From contig JBBHKE010000771.1 of NCBI GenBank assembly GCA_037447655.1, forward strand, positions 178,900 through 242,899: 64,000 nt of DNA. Direction: 5' to 3'. The notes under the pieces are model-generated. The model made no database searches and had not been told where the DNA came from. It saw only the letters and a list, made by a program, of their open reading frames with translations. The stretch comes from Zygnema cylindricum. Its lineage: Eukaryota; Streptophyta; Zygnematophyceae; Zygnematales; Zygnemataceae. The stretch's first letter is position 1, and every line of letters starts with the position of its first letter. This document shows positions 52,147 through 63,672 of the stretch, one piece after another. The translations under genes were made by a program, and so were the position numbers.

Positions 52147-52911
52147 GGGTAACCTTCCATCAGGCGTTCCCAGTAATCGTACGAACACGTTTACTGACAG
52201 TAATATTTGTAACACCCTTCCATCAGGTTGTGCCAGTGAATGAGGTGTTATATTGCGATTGGTACCACGTAGGACCTGTTGAGCCGCCCGGGAATAATCA
52301 TCATTTCCAAAAGGACAAAATCGCAGCTGCGTATGTGTACAGACAGACGCCGATTAAAATATCTAGTAGCGTCACGCTAATGTACAATTTGAACGTTCTT
52401 ATGGTTGTTGTGGTAACAACGGCCGCGAAAACCGTTGCAAAATTAAAGTTTGTAAAAATGTCCAAGAATGTACCATTTTTACGTGAATCGCTGTATTGCA
52501 CATTTATGAAGGAGACGTCACAGGATGTCCTACAACCAAGTATTTTTTTGTCGTCGAACAGGCTGGCTTTGATGTCACACGGTACACTCCATTTGCCACA
52601 TGTAAGTTTATTGCTTCACGTCTGTCGTGGATCGACTCTGACTTACAAGTGGACCAAAACACGCGTCCAGTAATCACAAACTCTCCTCCCGAGGACAGTC
52701 GGAGGAAACTAGCTACGTACTGGAAACAAGAAGCGTTTGCGTCGAAAATTGAAAATCGGACGGTGGTATTTTTCACCAAGAAGTCTGGAGAATCTTAACG
52801 AATTTTTAGTAAACATCTTTTGTAAAAAAAAAAAACAAAAAGTACGACCTAGTACGGAAGGGTACTTTCTCCAGTAAACAACCCCACTTTTCGCCTGATG
52901 GAAGGTTACCC
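52147..52911. mobile_element. terminal-inverted-repeat element with TGA target duplication
   Basis: 765 bp with ends GGGTAACCTTCCATCAGGCG and its exact complement, flanked by TGA on both sides (52144-52146, 52912-52914). The frames inside (for example 52496-52798 plus) have no known domain. The 3-bp duplication is like PIF/Harbinger MITEs, but the ends differ from the GGGTATGTCC family. Confidence 0.8.
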
Positions 52912-52914
52912 TGA

Positions 52915-53558
52915 ATCAACCGACCACAACCGCCTGGCCCTCAAAATTTGGCAACCGAATCCGTTCCGGATCCCGCGCGGGCGGTCGGTTAACGGTCGGT
53001 CACAGTTTCGGTTGACCGTTTGCGACCTCTGAGCTACGGACAACAACTCGTACTACGCGACTACACCTCTCCATCGTCATGTTCTATTGTACCGTACATT
53101 CATTTGTAGGTCCCCCCCTGAGTAAGCGACCGTATCTTCTCTTCGTCAAGAAGTTACGGAACTAACTTTTTCCTCACTACGCGACAACACTTTCACTTTG
53201 TCGCGATTTGGTGCCCATGGATCTAGCGACTTCGTCACTGCGAGACAGCAAGTTCTCTCGACGTGTTACCCACGGACCTACTCTACTTTACTGTACTGTA
53301 GCTTCCTCCGTACGACGCGATAGCGGCTTCTCTCCGCCGACATGTGCAATCATTTCTCCATCACTACTTATTTCCCCATTGCGAAGTGCCACTTGTGCCT
53401 CCAGCTTTTCCTCGCTGTGCGACACACTCCTCTCCGTCGCGACGCGCGACTTGCCGCGCTGACGTATTCCTCGCTGCGCCGACAACTCCTCCTTTTTTCT
53501 AGCATGCACGTGAGAGTGCTGTCGCGTGCAGAGGAAAACGTTTGCGCGATACGGTACG
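52915..53558. other. unassigned DNA
   Basis: It holds the mirror TTAACCG block (see 51221-52143) and CTCC/CGCGAC-rich repeats. No gene is recognised. Confidence 0.4.
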
Positions 53559-54118
53559 GTACACCGCCTATCGCTATTAGCGTATTGAACGCTAATTCGG
53601 TCCTGCTTTTTTTTTTTTCCAAATTCTTAAATAGCATAAATTATTATGTTTTTTCCTTTACGCCATTTAAGGTTTTTTGTCCAATTAGCGTAAAAACGAA
53701 AGGACGTTGTCATTTAAATAGTGTTGTGTACGGTAAGTGTAAGACCGTACATAATTGTACCTTTTTAAGTGAAAAAGTATAATTAATGAGTTTTAGTAAC
53801 CGCGGACGCATGAGATTATGCGCTCTAAAAAGGGGATGAAATCGGGATGTCAAATATCACGTTCGCACAAATTTGTCCAACAACCACGTTTCGGCTGTGT
53901 GAACGTACGATTTGTCAGATTTTGTACAATTACCTATGTTAGTGTAAGCATGTCTGCGACCAACGTATATTTTTTTCAAAGACCCAAATTAACATTAGTA
54001 AACAATTAGAATGTATGTTTTTTTTTTAAAATTTTCAAATTCCCAATTAGCGTAAATCAGTGTTATTATTCCTATAGGCTAAGAAACCTGTGCGCTAATA
54101 GCGATTGGCGATGTAGTA
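53559..54118. mobile_element. MITE, long CACCG variant, copy 4
   Basis: About 560 bp bounded by GTACACCGCCTATCGCTATTAG and CTAATAGCGATTGGCGATGTA, an inverted pair of the CACCG type with a longer AT-rich interior. Confidence 0.6.
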
Positions 54119-54289
54119 CATTGCGGCCGAGATAAAAATCTTGTCGCTTAGTGACACGCTAGATCCGTACGCAACACATCGAGACGGTGAGAGATGGTGA
54201 CGTCGTGTACGGAGGGAGAAGTTCTCTGTAGCTTGCAAAACGCGACGGAGAGAACTTGTTGTCGCTTAGTGAGGATGCTAAATCTCTAA

Positions 54290-55064
54290 GGGTATGTCCC
54301 CATGTACTTGTAACTTAGCGTACTTACTTTGTATTTTAGCGCGGATCCGCCGGACCCGGTTTTCAAGTGTCCCTATGTGTGTAAGGACGAAATCGTAACT
54401 TACGCTTGTGACGATTGTATACGTCGACAATACCTGTGACGATTGTCAACGTCTACAATCTGTGGTCGCACGTTATTTTTTGGAACTGCTTGTGACGTCG
54501 CATGTCTTACCGTGACATTGTAGACGTACCGCATTCCAGCATGTGCCGTTTCACGATTGAAGACGATGCGCTTTGCCTTTCCGTCTCCTATCCGGTCGAC
54601 GTGAAAATCGGAATTTGAAGACCCCTGCAAAAAAGAAATTCGTATTGGAATAAAACGGACAAAACTAAACAAATAGTGTACTTTTCTTCGTCGTATTCGA
54701 ATGCTAACGAACAAAACATAGCGAACTCTGTACTTTTCTTTGTCTTTGGGAATCGTACGAAAATTTTCAAAAATTACGGCACGTGCGAATATATGTTCCT
54801 ATTTGTTTATCGAAAATACCTAGTTTTAAAACACATCGCGCATGTGTTTTAAATGTAAGGTTGAAGATGACGTATTTTGTCTTGGAAGTGGGTCAAAAAA
54901 CACAAGACTACGAATTTTCATACATCCTAAATTCGAGGATGACGCAAATTGTACTCTACAAATTTGCGATTCCTTCGTACGATTGCAACATAGGCAGTAC
55001 GGCGCTAAGTTTTACAGGAAAACGACAGAAATAATCCCTTACTTATGCACATGGGGACATACCC
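54290..55064 (+). mobile_element. MITE, GGGTATGTCCCCATG family, copy 4
   Basis: 775 bp with ends GGGTATGTCCCCATGT and exact complement, flanked by TAA on both sides (54287-54289, 55065-55067). It keeps the TGTGACGATTGTAGACG-like repeats (about 54405-54460). Confidence 0.85.
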
Positions 55065-55067
55065 TAA

Positions 55068-55421
55068 GAAGCACTTCGTGACAAAAAGTAGGTAACGAGG
55101 GAATCATGAACTCTTCCCTTGCCGCTATAATTGTCGAGTCCACCTGGCGAACGCCGGCGACAGGCGCCGGATGGCGCTAGAAATCTGCAGTCACCGGTGT
55201 CGTGTTAACGGTTTGGTGTCCGGCAGTCATCGGTGGTCAACGCGAATCGCCGTCAAGCACGGACAGTTTGACAAGTCAGCGCGGATCCTGCACTTTTGAT
55301 CATGAGGACGTAGGCGTTCGCGCCTGGCAAAAATGCTGCTATTTATCTAGGGATTTTTGTCGGGATCTTGGTTCGGGATTCCCTCCACGGAGACCCAACC
55401 TTCCTTTACGCACAAAGTCAC
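55068..55421. other. unassigned DNA
   Basis: GC-moderate stretch with short frames only; nothing is recognisable. Confidence 0.4.
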
Positions 55422-56008
55422 TACACCGTCGATCTTTATTAGCGTAGAGAAAAAATTAGCCTAATCGATAATTTAGTGTTGATAACGCTAATTTGTGATT
55501 TGTGTCAAAAAAAAAAAGCATTAACATTAATGGCACCTAACGCCAATTTGTGTGTCGACTTCGTAGGGTGTTCGCTATACTGTCATCGATACCATTTCAA
55601 GTCCAGGTGTACTATCCTGACAACTTTCACCGAAATACGTACTTGTGCCATTTGGAAATCGTACGAAAGATGTAAATTAGAGTAGAAAAAACGCTATTTT
55701 ATGGTTTACATTTCGTAATGGTTCGCCCTTTCCGGCGGCTAATTAATTGGTACTGAAATTTATTTTACATGCGAAGCGCACTTAATGCTGTAAAATTGCG
55801 ATGTCACGACGACGCGATGTACGTAAACGAGCTTCTCGTACATCATACTAATTTCGACGAACGTAATATAAATGGTTAACACTAAATTACTTTCCAATTT
55901 AGCGTTAATTCTATTTTAATGTTAATAGCACTAATTTATGATTTTGGGCCGAAAAAAGCCGCGTAAAAAAGTTAGTGTTATCAACACTAATAACGATTAG
56001 CAGTGTAG
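55422..56008. mobile_element. MITE, long CACCG variant, copy 5
   Basis: About 587 bp bounded by TACACCGTCGATCTTTATTAG and CTAATAACGATTAGCAGTGTA, with AACACTAA/TTAGTGTT phrases inside. Confidence 0.55.
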
Positions 56009-56556
56009 AGAAACGATACGGTACGGTATTCCGACCACGCATCATTCTGGTCGGCGCGTCGGCCAAGAAACCTTGTAGCTGAGCCACGTGGCGCACATCT
56101 GCTTCTATGTACAATGCTCCTGTAGGCAAAGTGCCTCGGAGTGGAGAAGTGCGTCACAGGCAATGAGTTCGGAGCTTGGCTCCATGAGGCCTCTCAGTGT
56201 ACTTTTAAGTCGGTTGTACGACACTGCAAGATCATGTTTTCATCCACTCACAGGCAAACAGACAAAATATACGGAGAGAACAAGTAGAACGCTTTTGTTG
56301 TATCTCCTGCTGTTTCACGCGTCACAAAAGTTTTTCTCGATCGCATCCCAGATTTGGACGAATCATTTTATTTCTAAAACGTAAAAAATGGTTTTTTATA
56401 TATTTTTAACGTCAATTTTTGAATCATGTCGTTTCTTTTCTATACAGTACAGTTGACAACATGAGGGGTGCACTCAATTTCCCGCGAATCGCCATCACAG
56501 CTTCCGCGAGCTTATTTTGGCTGTACGACCATACTTTATGAAAACTACGATAACGT
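56009..56556. other. unassigned DNA
   Basis: No gene or element ends recognised beyond a phrase shared inverted with about 50630. Confidence 0.4.
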
Positions 56557-56766
56557 ACAGTACACCGTGAATCGCTATTAGTGTTAATAAATTTTTTGCC
56601 ACTTAAAACATCTTTTCTCCATGCACACTTGTCCAATTTAAAATCGCCAATCGGAAGCTGAGAATCTTACCTTTTAATCGCAACCGTCAGATCCACAATG
56701 CGACAAGTGTGTACGGAGAAAAGATGTTTTATGTGGCAAGAAAAACATTAGCGATACACGGTGTAG
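56557..56766. mobile_element. MITE, CACCG family, copy 6
   Basis: About 210 bp with ends ACAGTACACCGTGAATCGC and GCGATACACGGTGTA. Its right end touches the start of the inverted macroglobulin copy. Confidence 0.85.
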
Positions 56767-56767
56767 T

Positions 56768-58517
56768 ATCCTATGGCCCATTCTTCTATTAACCCTGGCA
56801 AGCTGGCCAGATTCTCTGTCCACGTGGCAGCAGAGAAGGAGGTGTACTATCGCAGGAGACAAAGCTTTGGTATTGAAACATTAAGATGTTTCAATGAAGA
56901 TCCATGGATTTAAGGGATCCATGGCGAAATTTCCATGGAGTTCACGGTGATAGAGGAAGCACTATTTGTTCATTTGATGTTGCCTCACTTACAGGGAATG
57001 GATTGTTTTCAAAAATAGTGTGGCAGACCTAAATGAGGGATCAACCTTTTACATGGATGAAATTGGTCCGTACGGAAATTTGCTATTAACCATAATGAAT
57101 TTGTAACTAGTGTGGTGCATTGTTTTTGTTGTATTGGTTTAGTCACGATGGTTAAGAGTAGCGAAGAATTGGATCAATTGGGAGTCCTTCTTGATTTGAA
57201 GGCGTTGAGTGCATTTAATGAAAGAATCAAGGATGTACTTTTTATTTCAAGGAAAGTGGCTACCGACGCACTAATCTTACCACTTTTCGTTTGGCCTCAT
57301 GGAGAACACTTGTCCGATGGTTCCTTTCAAATGGTTCCAGCAAATGTAATGCGTAAATCCTCACGAATCTAGACTTGAGTTTTGATTTGGATTTGAATTT
57401 GATGGTTTTTGCTTAACTTCTTATGTGTGGATTATAAGTCTCGGGCAGGTTATTTCTGCGGCGGGAGATCGTGTTCAAGAAAGCGAGGCCATGCCTGTAA
57501 GCGATTGGCAGATTTCTTTTCAGTGGCCCATTCCAAAGGACATCAGTGGAGGAGAGTATACTCTCCAAGTCGGTGCTTCGGGTAGAAATATATATTTTCC
57601 TGGAGGGGAACGCAAGATCCAAGTGTACAAGTTTCGGAGCAAGGCCCTTCTGATTACCGTTGACTTTCTCGAAATCGGATACGGTCCAGGTGACCACGTT
57701 GCAACCAAAATTAGTGTGGCTCGGGCCAAAGGAGGAAGGCCGCCTTCTGGGACTCCTGTGACGATGGTCCCCAAAATTGACGGCTCCACCTTCCTGTCTG
57801 AGTCCATGGCTTGCCAGCTGGACGAGGAGGGAGAATGCCACGTGGACTTCTCTCTCCCTAAATTTATGAAAGGAGTGGCTGTTTTCACAGCTGTGGTAAG
57901 TGATGGAGGCGTTGTTGAAAGCGTCAGCAAGACGATTCCCATTGTGCTTCAGGTAAACCCAGGTGGAGGAAACAAATAGAACGACATCTAAAACGTATTG
58001 AAATGAAAAAGGATAAGAAAGAACATCACCTAAATCTTACTGGAAATAACTGAATATGCCCTTTTACCGCTCTTCATTGCTCTCCTGCGGCTCATTTTCG
58101 AGGGAAGCCCCTTAGTCGAGGGTGTTGAGAAATATGGTTTATTGGGAAGCATTGAGTCCCACGGGAGAGCCATTGGAGGTCAAAGGAGAGCTTTGGAGCA
58201 CCGGACAAAATGGTCCTCTCCTAGAGTGCCAGCTGGCGGCCCATCACGAAGGCCTAGGGAAATTTAACTTTACTCCTTTCCCCGGACGAGAATACAAAAT
58301 CCAAATTTTGAAACCTTCTGTGGTTGCAAAGGCCTTTCCACTACCTCCCGATGAAAAGGAGGGACCTGAGGAGGAGAGGGAAGGACATTTCCCCTAGTGG
58401 TTCTCTCGCATTTGGAAAAGGAGGCAGGAGGACCTCAGGTCAAGCCGGCGAGGGGATGATACCTGGCAATGTAAGGGTGGCTTTGTTTTGGATTAAGTAC
58501 AGCTGGAGAGTGTCCAA
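56768..58517 (+). pseudogene. inverted partial copy of the macroglobulin gene
   Basis: Plus-strand copy of the segment 43700-45765 of the minus-strand gene: exon 1 fragments (TGTCCACGTGGCAGCAG), exon 2, intron 2, all of exon 3 and the first third of exon 4, with introns, so a DNA-level duplication. Exon 3 (57447-57953) stays open. Defects: exon 1 is partly deleted, the exon 2 donor is gone (near 57090-57105), the exon 4 acceptor with about 30 bp is deleted near 58095-58110, and exon 4 has frameshifts. It breaks off at about 58517. It cannot encode a thioester protein. Confidence 0.9.
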
Positions 58518-59753
58518 GGCATTCATAAGTGTGGTGATAGGATTTTAGCAAGCTATGAGTAGCAGGACTGATTCAGACCCAAATCCGGACATACCGCGGG
58601 CTATCAATAAGCCAAAAGTTAAAAAAGAGTATAAATGTTAAAACAGCAAGAAAGGATCTTAAAGGCTCTTTCACTGAAGTTAACAAATGTGTGTTTATTA
58701 CCTTAACAAAATACCGTTCATTGGTCCAAGCCAGGTTCGACTCAATCTGTTCAAATCAAACTTTTCAAAATTCCGAAACGGAACCAAACAGTTAAAAAGC
58801 CAAAAGCGAATCAATGAATAGAACAATGAAATACCGACTTCAATTCATTCGGTCCAGTTCCCTCCACTTCAGGCCAAGTGCTACATAAACCCAAACCACG
58901 CTGATACAAAAAATCCAAAGAAAAAAATAGCCGATGCGATTGAAAGTGCCAATTGATCTGATGAAACCGATACACTTAAATAATTACACCATATGGCCAT
59001 AACGACATATATCACCATACCGCCACACATCACCAACATCGTAGATTAAAAGGAAAAGAACAGCAGTCAATGCATTGGCAAACTGCTCATCAGTACACAT
59101 CAGTGCCGCAGTACCTTTGTGCCAAAAAACGAAAAATACTAATGCATTTTCAGTTCTGCATCAGTAAGTCAGCCACATCATTCACATTAGAAGATTGGTA
59201 ATTTTTTATTTGTAACATTTTGATAAAAATTCCCCTTAAGCTCCTTATCTAGAAGCAGGATCAATTAACTGTTTGAACAATAAAGAATCGTTTGGTCAAC
59301 GTTTCTACAGAACCAGAGGTTAACTATAACCATATCCTCCATGTGACAAAAAAAAAAAAGATGTACGAGACCAGGTACCAGTGACGAGTCCACAAACTAG
59401 ACAACGAGACATGGACGCTTTTAAAAGGGAAAAAAACAAAAAATTCTGCTGTCTGCAGAATGCCGTATGTTTTACATCCATTTGTGCCACAACAGGTAAT
59501 ATTCCCATAAAGCTCACCCTACATATCATACATTTGCTCCTTTCGAGTTCTTTTTCCTTTTAGGTTTGTTTCCTTCCGTGTTCGGTTTTGCAGCTTGTTT
59601 TCGACTGTCTGTTTCTTATGTTCCCATGTACTCAAATGGTTTACCATTGCGCTTTTTTTATAAAGCTTGTTGTCATGATCATGGAATGCTCCACAAGAGC
59701 AAAAGGCTCTAACACGACTTAAAGGACTATGAAATCATTGCAGAAACTTTACG
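58518..59753. other. intergenic DNA, 3' side of DCAF1
   Basis: AT-rich with short frames only. It should contain the 3' untranslated region of DCAF1 just left of 59754. Nothing else is recognisable. Confidence 0.5.
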
Positions 59754-60467
59754 CTAAAAATTCATCATATTTGGCATTCTAAAGTCATCAAAATCTCCGT
59801 CAGAAGGATATTCCGAGTCAGAAGAGTCGCCCATGGTGGAGTAATCTTCGTCATCACCTTCCTCATCTTCCGACAACAATCCTAGGATACTGTCGTCAAT
59901 GTCTTCACTTTCTTCATCGCTGGTGCTCCCCATAGCACCATCACCACCACGACCCCCATTCCTCTGTTCTTCATTCATGTCACCGTCGTCTCCTCCCAAA
60001 TCCACCTCCATTGCCGGCCCTGCCACACCCATATCCTCATCTTCCTCTTCCCCCTCATCTTCTGCGTCTGTATCGTCCAAATCCACATCTGAATCGTCAT
60101 CCAATGGCCGCCTCCTACCAACCTCATACAACCTTGTGATCGACTCCATCTCCTCTTGCTCGTCCATGGCCACCACTGCCAGGTATGAATCCGATGGCTC
60201 GAGCGCTAAATCCAAAACGCAGCGGTCCACCGAAACAGTGGCAATATCAGTGTATTCCACGGCATCGAGAGTGCGAAATGCCATATAGAGAGGGTGGCGG
60301 CGTCTCCTCCCATGCAAAGCCGCCATGATCTCATCACTGCTGCGGCGTAGCGAAGCGTATATCACATCTCCCGTGGCATTAAAGGAGATAGTGGTTTGGT
60401 CGAGAGAGGGAACGCTTCGTAACAGCCTACGGGCACGAAGGTCCCATACTTCCGAATTAAGAATAAC
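59754..60467 (-). CDS. DCAF1: DCAF1-like protein, last exon (C-terminus and acidic tail)
   Basis: 238 codons including the stop (TAG 59754-59756), opening after a GCCAG acceptor with VILNSEVWDLRARRLLRSV, so the second WDxR box (WDLR, 60435-60446) that contacts DDB1 is present. RHPLYMAFRTLDAVEYTDIA and SVDRCVLDLALEPSD follow, the last WD40 strands, then YEVGRRRPLDDDSD and a tail of about 110 residues of D, E, S and G, typical of the acidic C-terminus of plant and animal DCAF1. The protein recruits substrates to CUL4-DDB1 ubiquitin ligases in the nucleus. The frame joins the previous exon in phase 0. Confidence 0.93.
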   Translation of the reverse strand, partial: VILNSEVWDLRARRLLRSVPSLDQTTISFNATGDVIYASLRRSSDEIMAALHGRRRRHPLYMAFRTLDAVEYTDIATVSVDRCVLDLALEPSDSYLAVVAMDEQEEMESITRLYEVGRRRPLDDDSDVDLDDTDAEDEGEEEDEDMGVAGPAMEVDLGGDDGDMNEEQRNGGRGGDGAMGSTSDEESEDIDDSILGLLSEDEEGDDEDYSTMGDSSDSEYPSDGDFDDFRMPNMMNF

Positions 60468-61081
60468 CTGGCATTGTTCACAGTTAAAGTTTGAGCCATT
60501 ATTGTATACGGGAGTGATATCAACATAAATATCATGACATCACGTTATTTGTCAACCACAAGACAAGACAAAGCAAGTTTTTACATTATACCACCAAGGT
60601 TTGGGATTTGAGGCACATGTAGACCCTACAAGCATCTCAATAGAGAAGCTACCACCTCTTGAATAAAGTAAAGGTCATTAAAGGTGTGCCAGCATTTGAA
60701 TGACCACAATATCCCAGAAACAAGATCTTTAATTGATGACCATTGTTGACTATGGCAGGGAACATTACCTGCGCCAAAGGAAGATGAAACATTGCTTACC
60801 ACTATGCTACACAAATGCTGACCACGTCCAACATTTCAGATAAGAATCAGAAAACACAAATACTAATCAAAAAGTGGGATGCATGATGAACTAATTTCCT
60901 ATTCTGATAATGTGGCATAAAACACAATGTAAACACGTCTAACATTTGCAGGCAAATGCAAAGATAATGTAAGAAGGGGTCAGTGTTGCCTACGACTTCG
61001 TCTAATCGCTTCACTCAAACAGTAGGTGTTTCTCGAACAGTAAAAGAATTCAAAAAAATCTCAACAATGATGTCAACGAAC
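60468..61081 (-). other. DCAF1 intron
   Basis: 614-bp phase-0 intron with GTTCGT donor and GCCAG acceptor; no element is recognised in it. Confidence 0.85.
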
Positions 61082-62807
61082 CTCATTTCCTGCAGGATGG
61101 AAGCCTCCCCCTCCATAGTCAGTGAACTGATCAAAACGATGGACTGCTCGTGGGATTCGCGGATCCCACAAAGTGCCATTCCATAGTAGAAGTTCATCCA
61201 GAGGGCTAAAATGAACTCCTGCTTGCCAGTGGTTCCTCGCACCTCCCCCTGAGATATCCTCCAGGGTGTGTTGCAACTTTCCAGTTCCCACATCGTACAA
61301 CAAAACTTCCTTTCCCGGTTTTTCGGTTCCTAAAGAGGCTATAACTGAGGCACTGTGGCTAAACCTGCCAGCCCTACAACTAGGAAAAGTGTGAAGAGGA
61401 CCAGCTCCAATATCAGATCCATCCCAAAGCTTCAGTTCATTTCTAGTACTCGATAACAAAAGAGACCCTCCCTTGGTTGATTCGTTATTTGCTACTTGCA
61501 GAAAGACAATTGGTGTTTCGTGACAAGAATGCACTTCTCCAGCTAAACCGCTCCCTGTGTCGAAAACACGAACCTCTCCTCCACTACCTCCTGTGACTAA
61601 CTTCCCTGCGTGACCTAAAAACGCCGCGGAAGTCAACATCGCAGAATCATCACGACACGTCCTCCATGGCCGGAACCTGCTGTATACATAATGTCGATCA
61701 TGCTTCCGACCATGCGGACCTCCTGTAGGAGGACTCCTCTGTCTTGCTGCTAGCCGACAAGTAATGTTGATCGGAGCATCAAGACTGCGTTTTGCAACAG
61801 GACAGACATGGGGATGTAAGAGAGAGAGAGCGGGAAGAGTGGTAATAGGAGCCGGACATTGCTTATGTTGCTGCTTCAACCAGGCTGTCACAATGGCATC
61901 GAGTGATGGCGGTTCTCCATTTGAAGTTCCTGGAAGCCTCGAGTCCGTTAAGGCCCCATTACCTCCAGCAACAGAATGACTGAGATTGTAACACGGTGTA
62001 CCGAGATAATGGCTGTAGTATGGGTGAACCTCACCCATATTGCTTTGCGAACCTCGAACAGGTGTGTTTTGTGGAGCATTCAAACATTTAACTACTGAGT
62101 CGTCAGAATTAGTCAGCAATCCCATCTCCCCCAAAGCCGTCGTTGTAGGGGTTGATGGACCATTACCTCCTGAAACTCCCTCAGATGCATTCATAACCGC
62201 ATTATTGGGCGTATTTATAATGTTTGTTTCACCAGAACTCCCGCTTACTAATGCTTTTTTCGGCAAAGGTGACAGGAAAGGAAGATCGGCAGCCTTCCTC
62301 TTCTGACAAACAGTTGGCCCAGTTTCTCCTCCAACATCACCTCCTCCTCCTCCACCCTTATCTTGACTTGTTTTTCCCGACTTTGCGGGAAAAAGTCCTC
62401 CAACAGGAGATGACAAGGAAGTCGACCCTGGAAGCAATGACCTTTTCAGCTGCAACTGTGTCATGCCTCGCTTTGACCGTGAATTTACAGAACTTGGCAC
62501 TTGTCCTTGTGTACTTTGCGAAGACGGTCCTCCTGCCCCTCCTCCTTCTCCTCCCTCTGTTTTAGGAAACCTGGGAGGGCCACGTCCTGAAGGCCAGTCG
62601 ATACGTCCAGGTTCTGATAAACCTTGCAGGGTCCTCAAGGGGCTGGTGAAGGCATACCCCCCAACAGGAGAGAGAATGCCTGGAGCAGTAGGAGGTAATG
62701 GGCCCAGGGAAGGGAGAGGAGTGAGGGACGCCTCTTGGAGGAGAGAGGCGGCAGCATTGGGAAGCCCTGACGTCAGCAGATGAGCATGGATGAGCTGAAG
62801 TAGTTCC
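61082..62807 (-). CDS. DCAF1: DCAF1-like protein, exon with LisH and WD40 region
   Basis: About 575 codons. It opens with the LisH dimerisation motif (ELLQLIHAHLLTSGLPNAAA, SLLQEASLTPLPS), then a long S/G/P-rich linker, RLAARQRSPPTGG and YVYSRFRPWRTCRDD, which mark the start of the WD40 propeller in DCAF1. WD repeats follow (GGEVRVFDTGSG, NELKLWDGSD) and the first WDxR box LWDPRIPRAVHRFDQF (WDPR at 61157-61168), then DYGGGGFHPAGNE. The LisH, linker and WD40 order and the wording are those of plant DCAF1. The exon is joined to 63554-63672 by a phase-2 intron. Confidence 0.95.
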
Positions 62808-63553
62808 CTGCAAACAGAGAAAGAAGTCAAGCAAACAATTATCTCGTTACAAATTAGCGGGTAATTCGTTGGTTAAATACAGTAATTACAGATAAGAAGG
62901 CAAATTTTGGCTTTCATGAATGATTCATGTAGCCAAAAAGGTTTTGGTCACTACAGGAAATAAATTTTCTAGCAGTGGGAAAGACATAATGAAGAAAAGA
63001 AAGTAGGTGGACAAGGTGAATAGTGGTGGATGAAGAGGCACTATCATCCACCACCATGAGGCATTTCCTCATGCTAGTCGTAGGCTTGGGTTCAGCTTGA
63101 ACTGCCAAATATTATAAAAGCCTCAATGCTCTGTTTTCGGCAATTACACTAAATTGTTTCGTTCGTAAATCAATGGTACTGTTTTTTTTTCAGCTCAACT
63201 TTGGAAGGCTCTCTCAAAACAGCAACTCAAGTCAACCTGATAAATCAGTCTATACTCAGCACTTTTGTGCATAAAACGCATCAATCTTCTAACTATGCAG
63301 TCTAATAATATTCCCAGATTTGATGCTTTCAGTATCAAATAACTGTAGACAACCACAATATGAAAAGTTAGATCAAAGAAAGATTGCTGAGGTGGTGGGG
63401 GGGGGGGGGGGGGGAAGTGATACAGTAACCAGTAAGAACGGTAATTGAGGAAGCAAAAACGGGGCTGGTGACAATGCAACTGGTAAGAACAGTTGCTGAG
63501 AATGAAAACAAAAAGGGGGTAAAAAAGAAAAACAAAGCTTAAGGGAATCTTAC
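62808..63553 (-). other. DCAF1 intron
   Basis: 746-bp intron, GTAAGA donor and TTTGCAG acceptor. It contains a G-run of about 18 bases near 63397-63414. Confidence 0.85.
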
Positions 63554-63672
63554 TTGGGAGGAAAAGAAATTGGTGTAGCTGCAGCAATGGCTGCTCGCTC
63601 AATCCTGCGAAGAGTGGGAGCGGCCGCCTCGCTGGCAGCTGCTGTACTGGCTCGTCCCGCATTCGTCGTCAT
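63554..63672 (-). CDS. DCAF1: DCAF1-like protein, upstream exon
   Basis: 39 codons plus two bases, reading AGRASTAAASEAAAPTLRRI then ERAAIAAATPISFPP. The 'ERAAIAAATPI' phrase precedes the LisH motif in plant DCAF1. The exon opens after GGTCAG. The N-terminal armadillo-like half of the protein, roughly 1,000 residues in relatives, must lie beyond the right edge. Confidence 0.85.

Noticed and set aside
52143-52673. A 176-codon plus-strand frame
   Set aside because: It begins inside the terminal repeat of a transposon-like element and shows no family resemblance; treated as chance.
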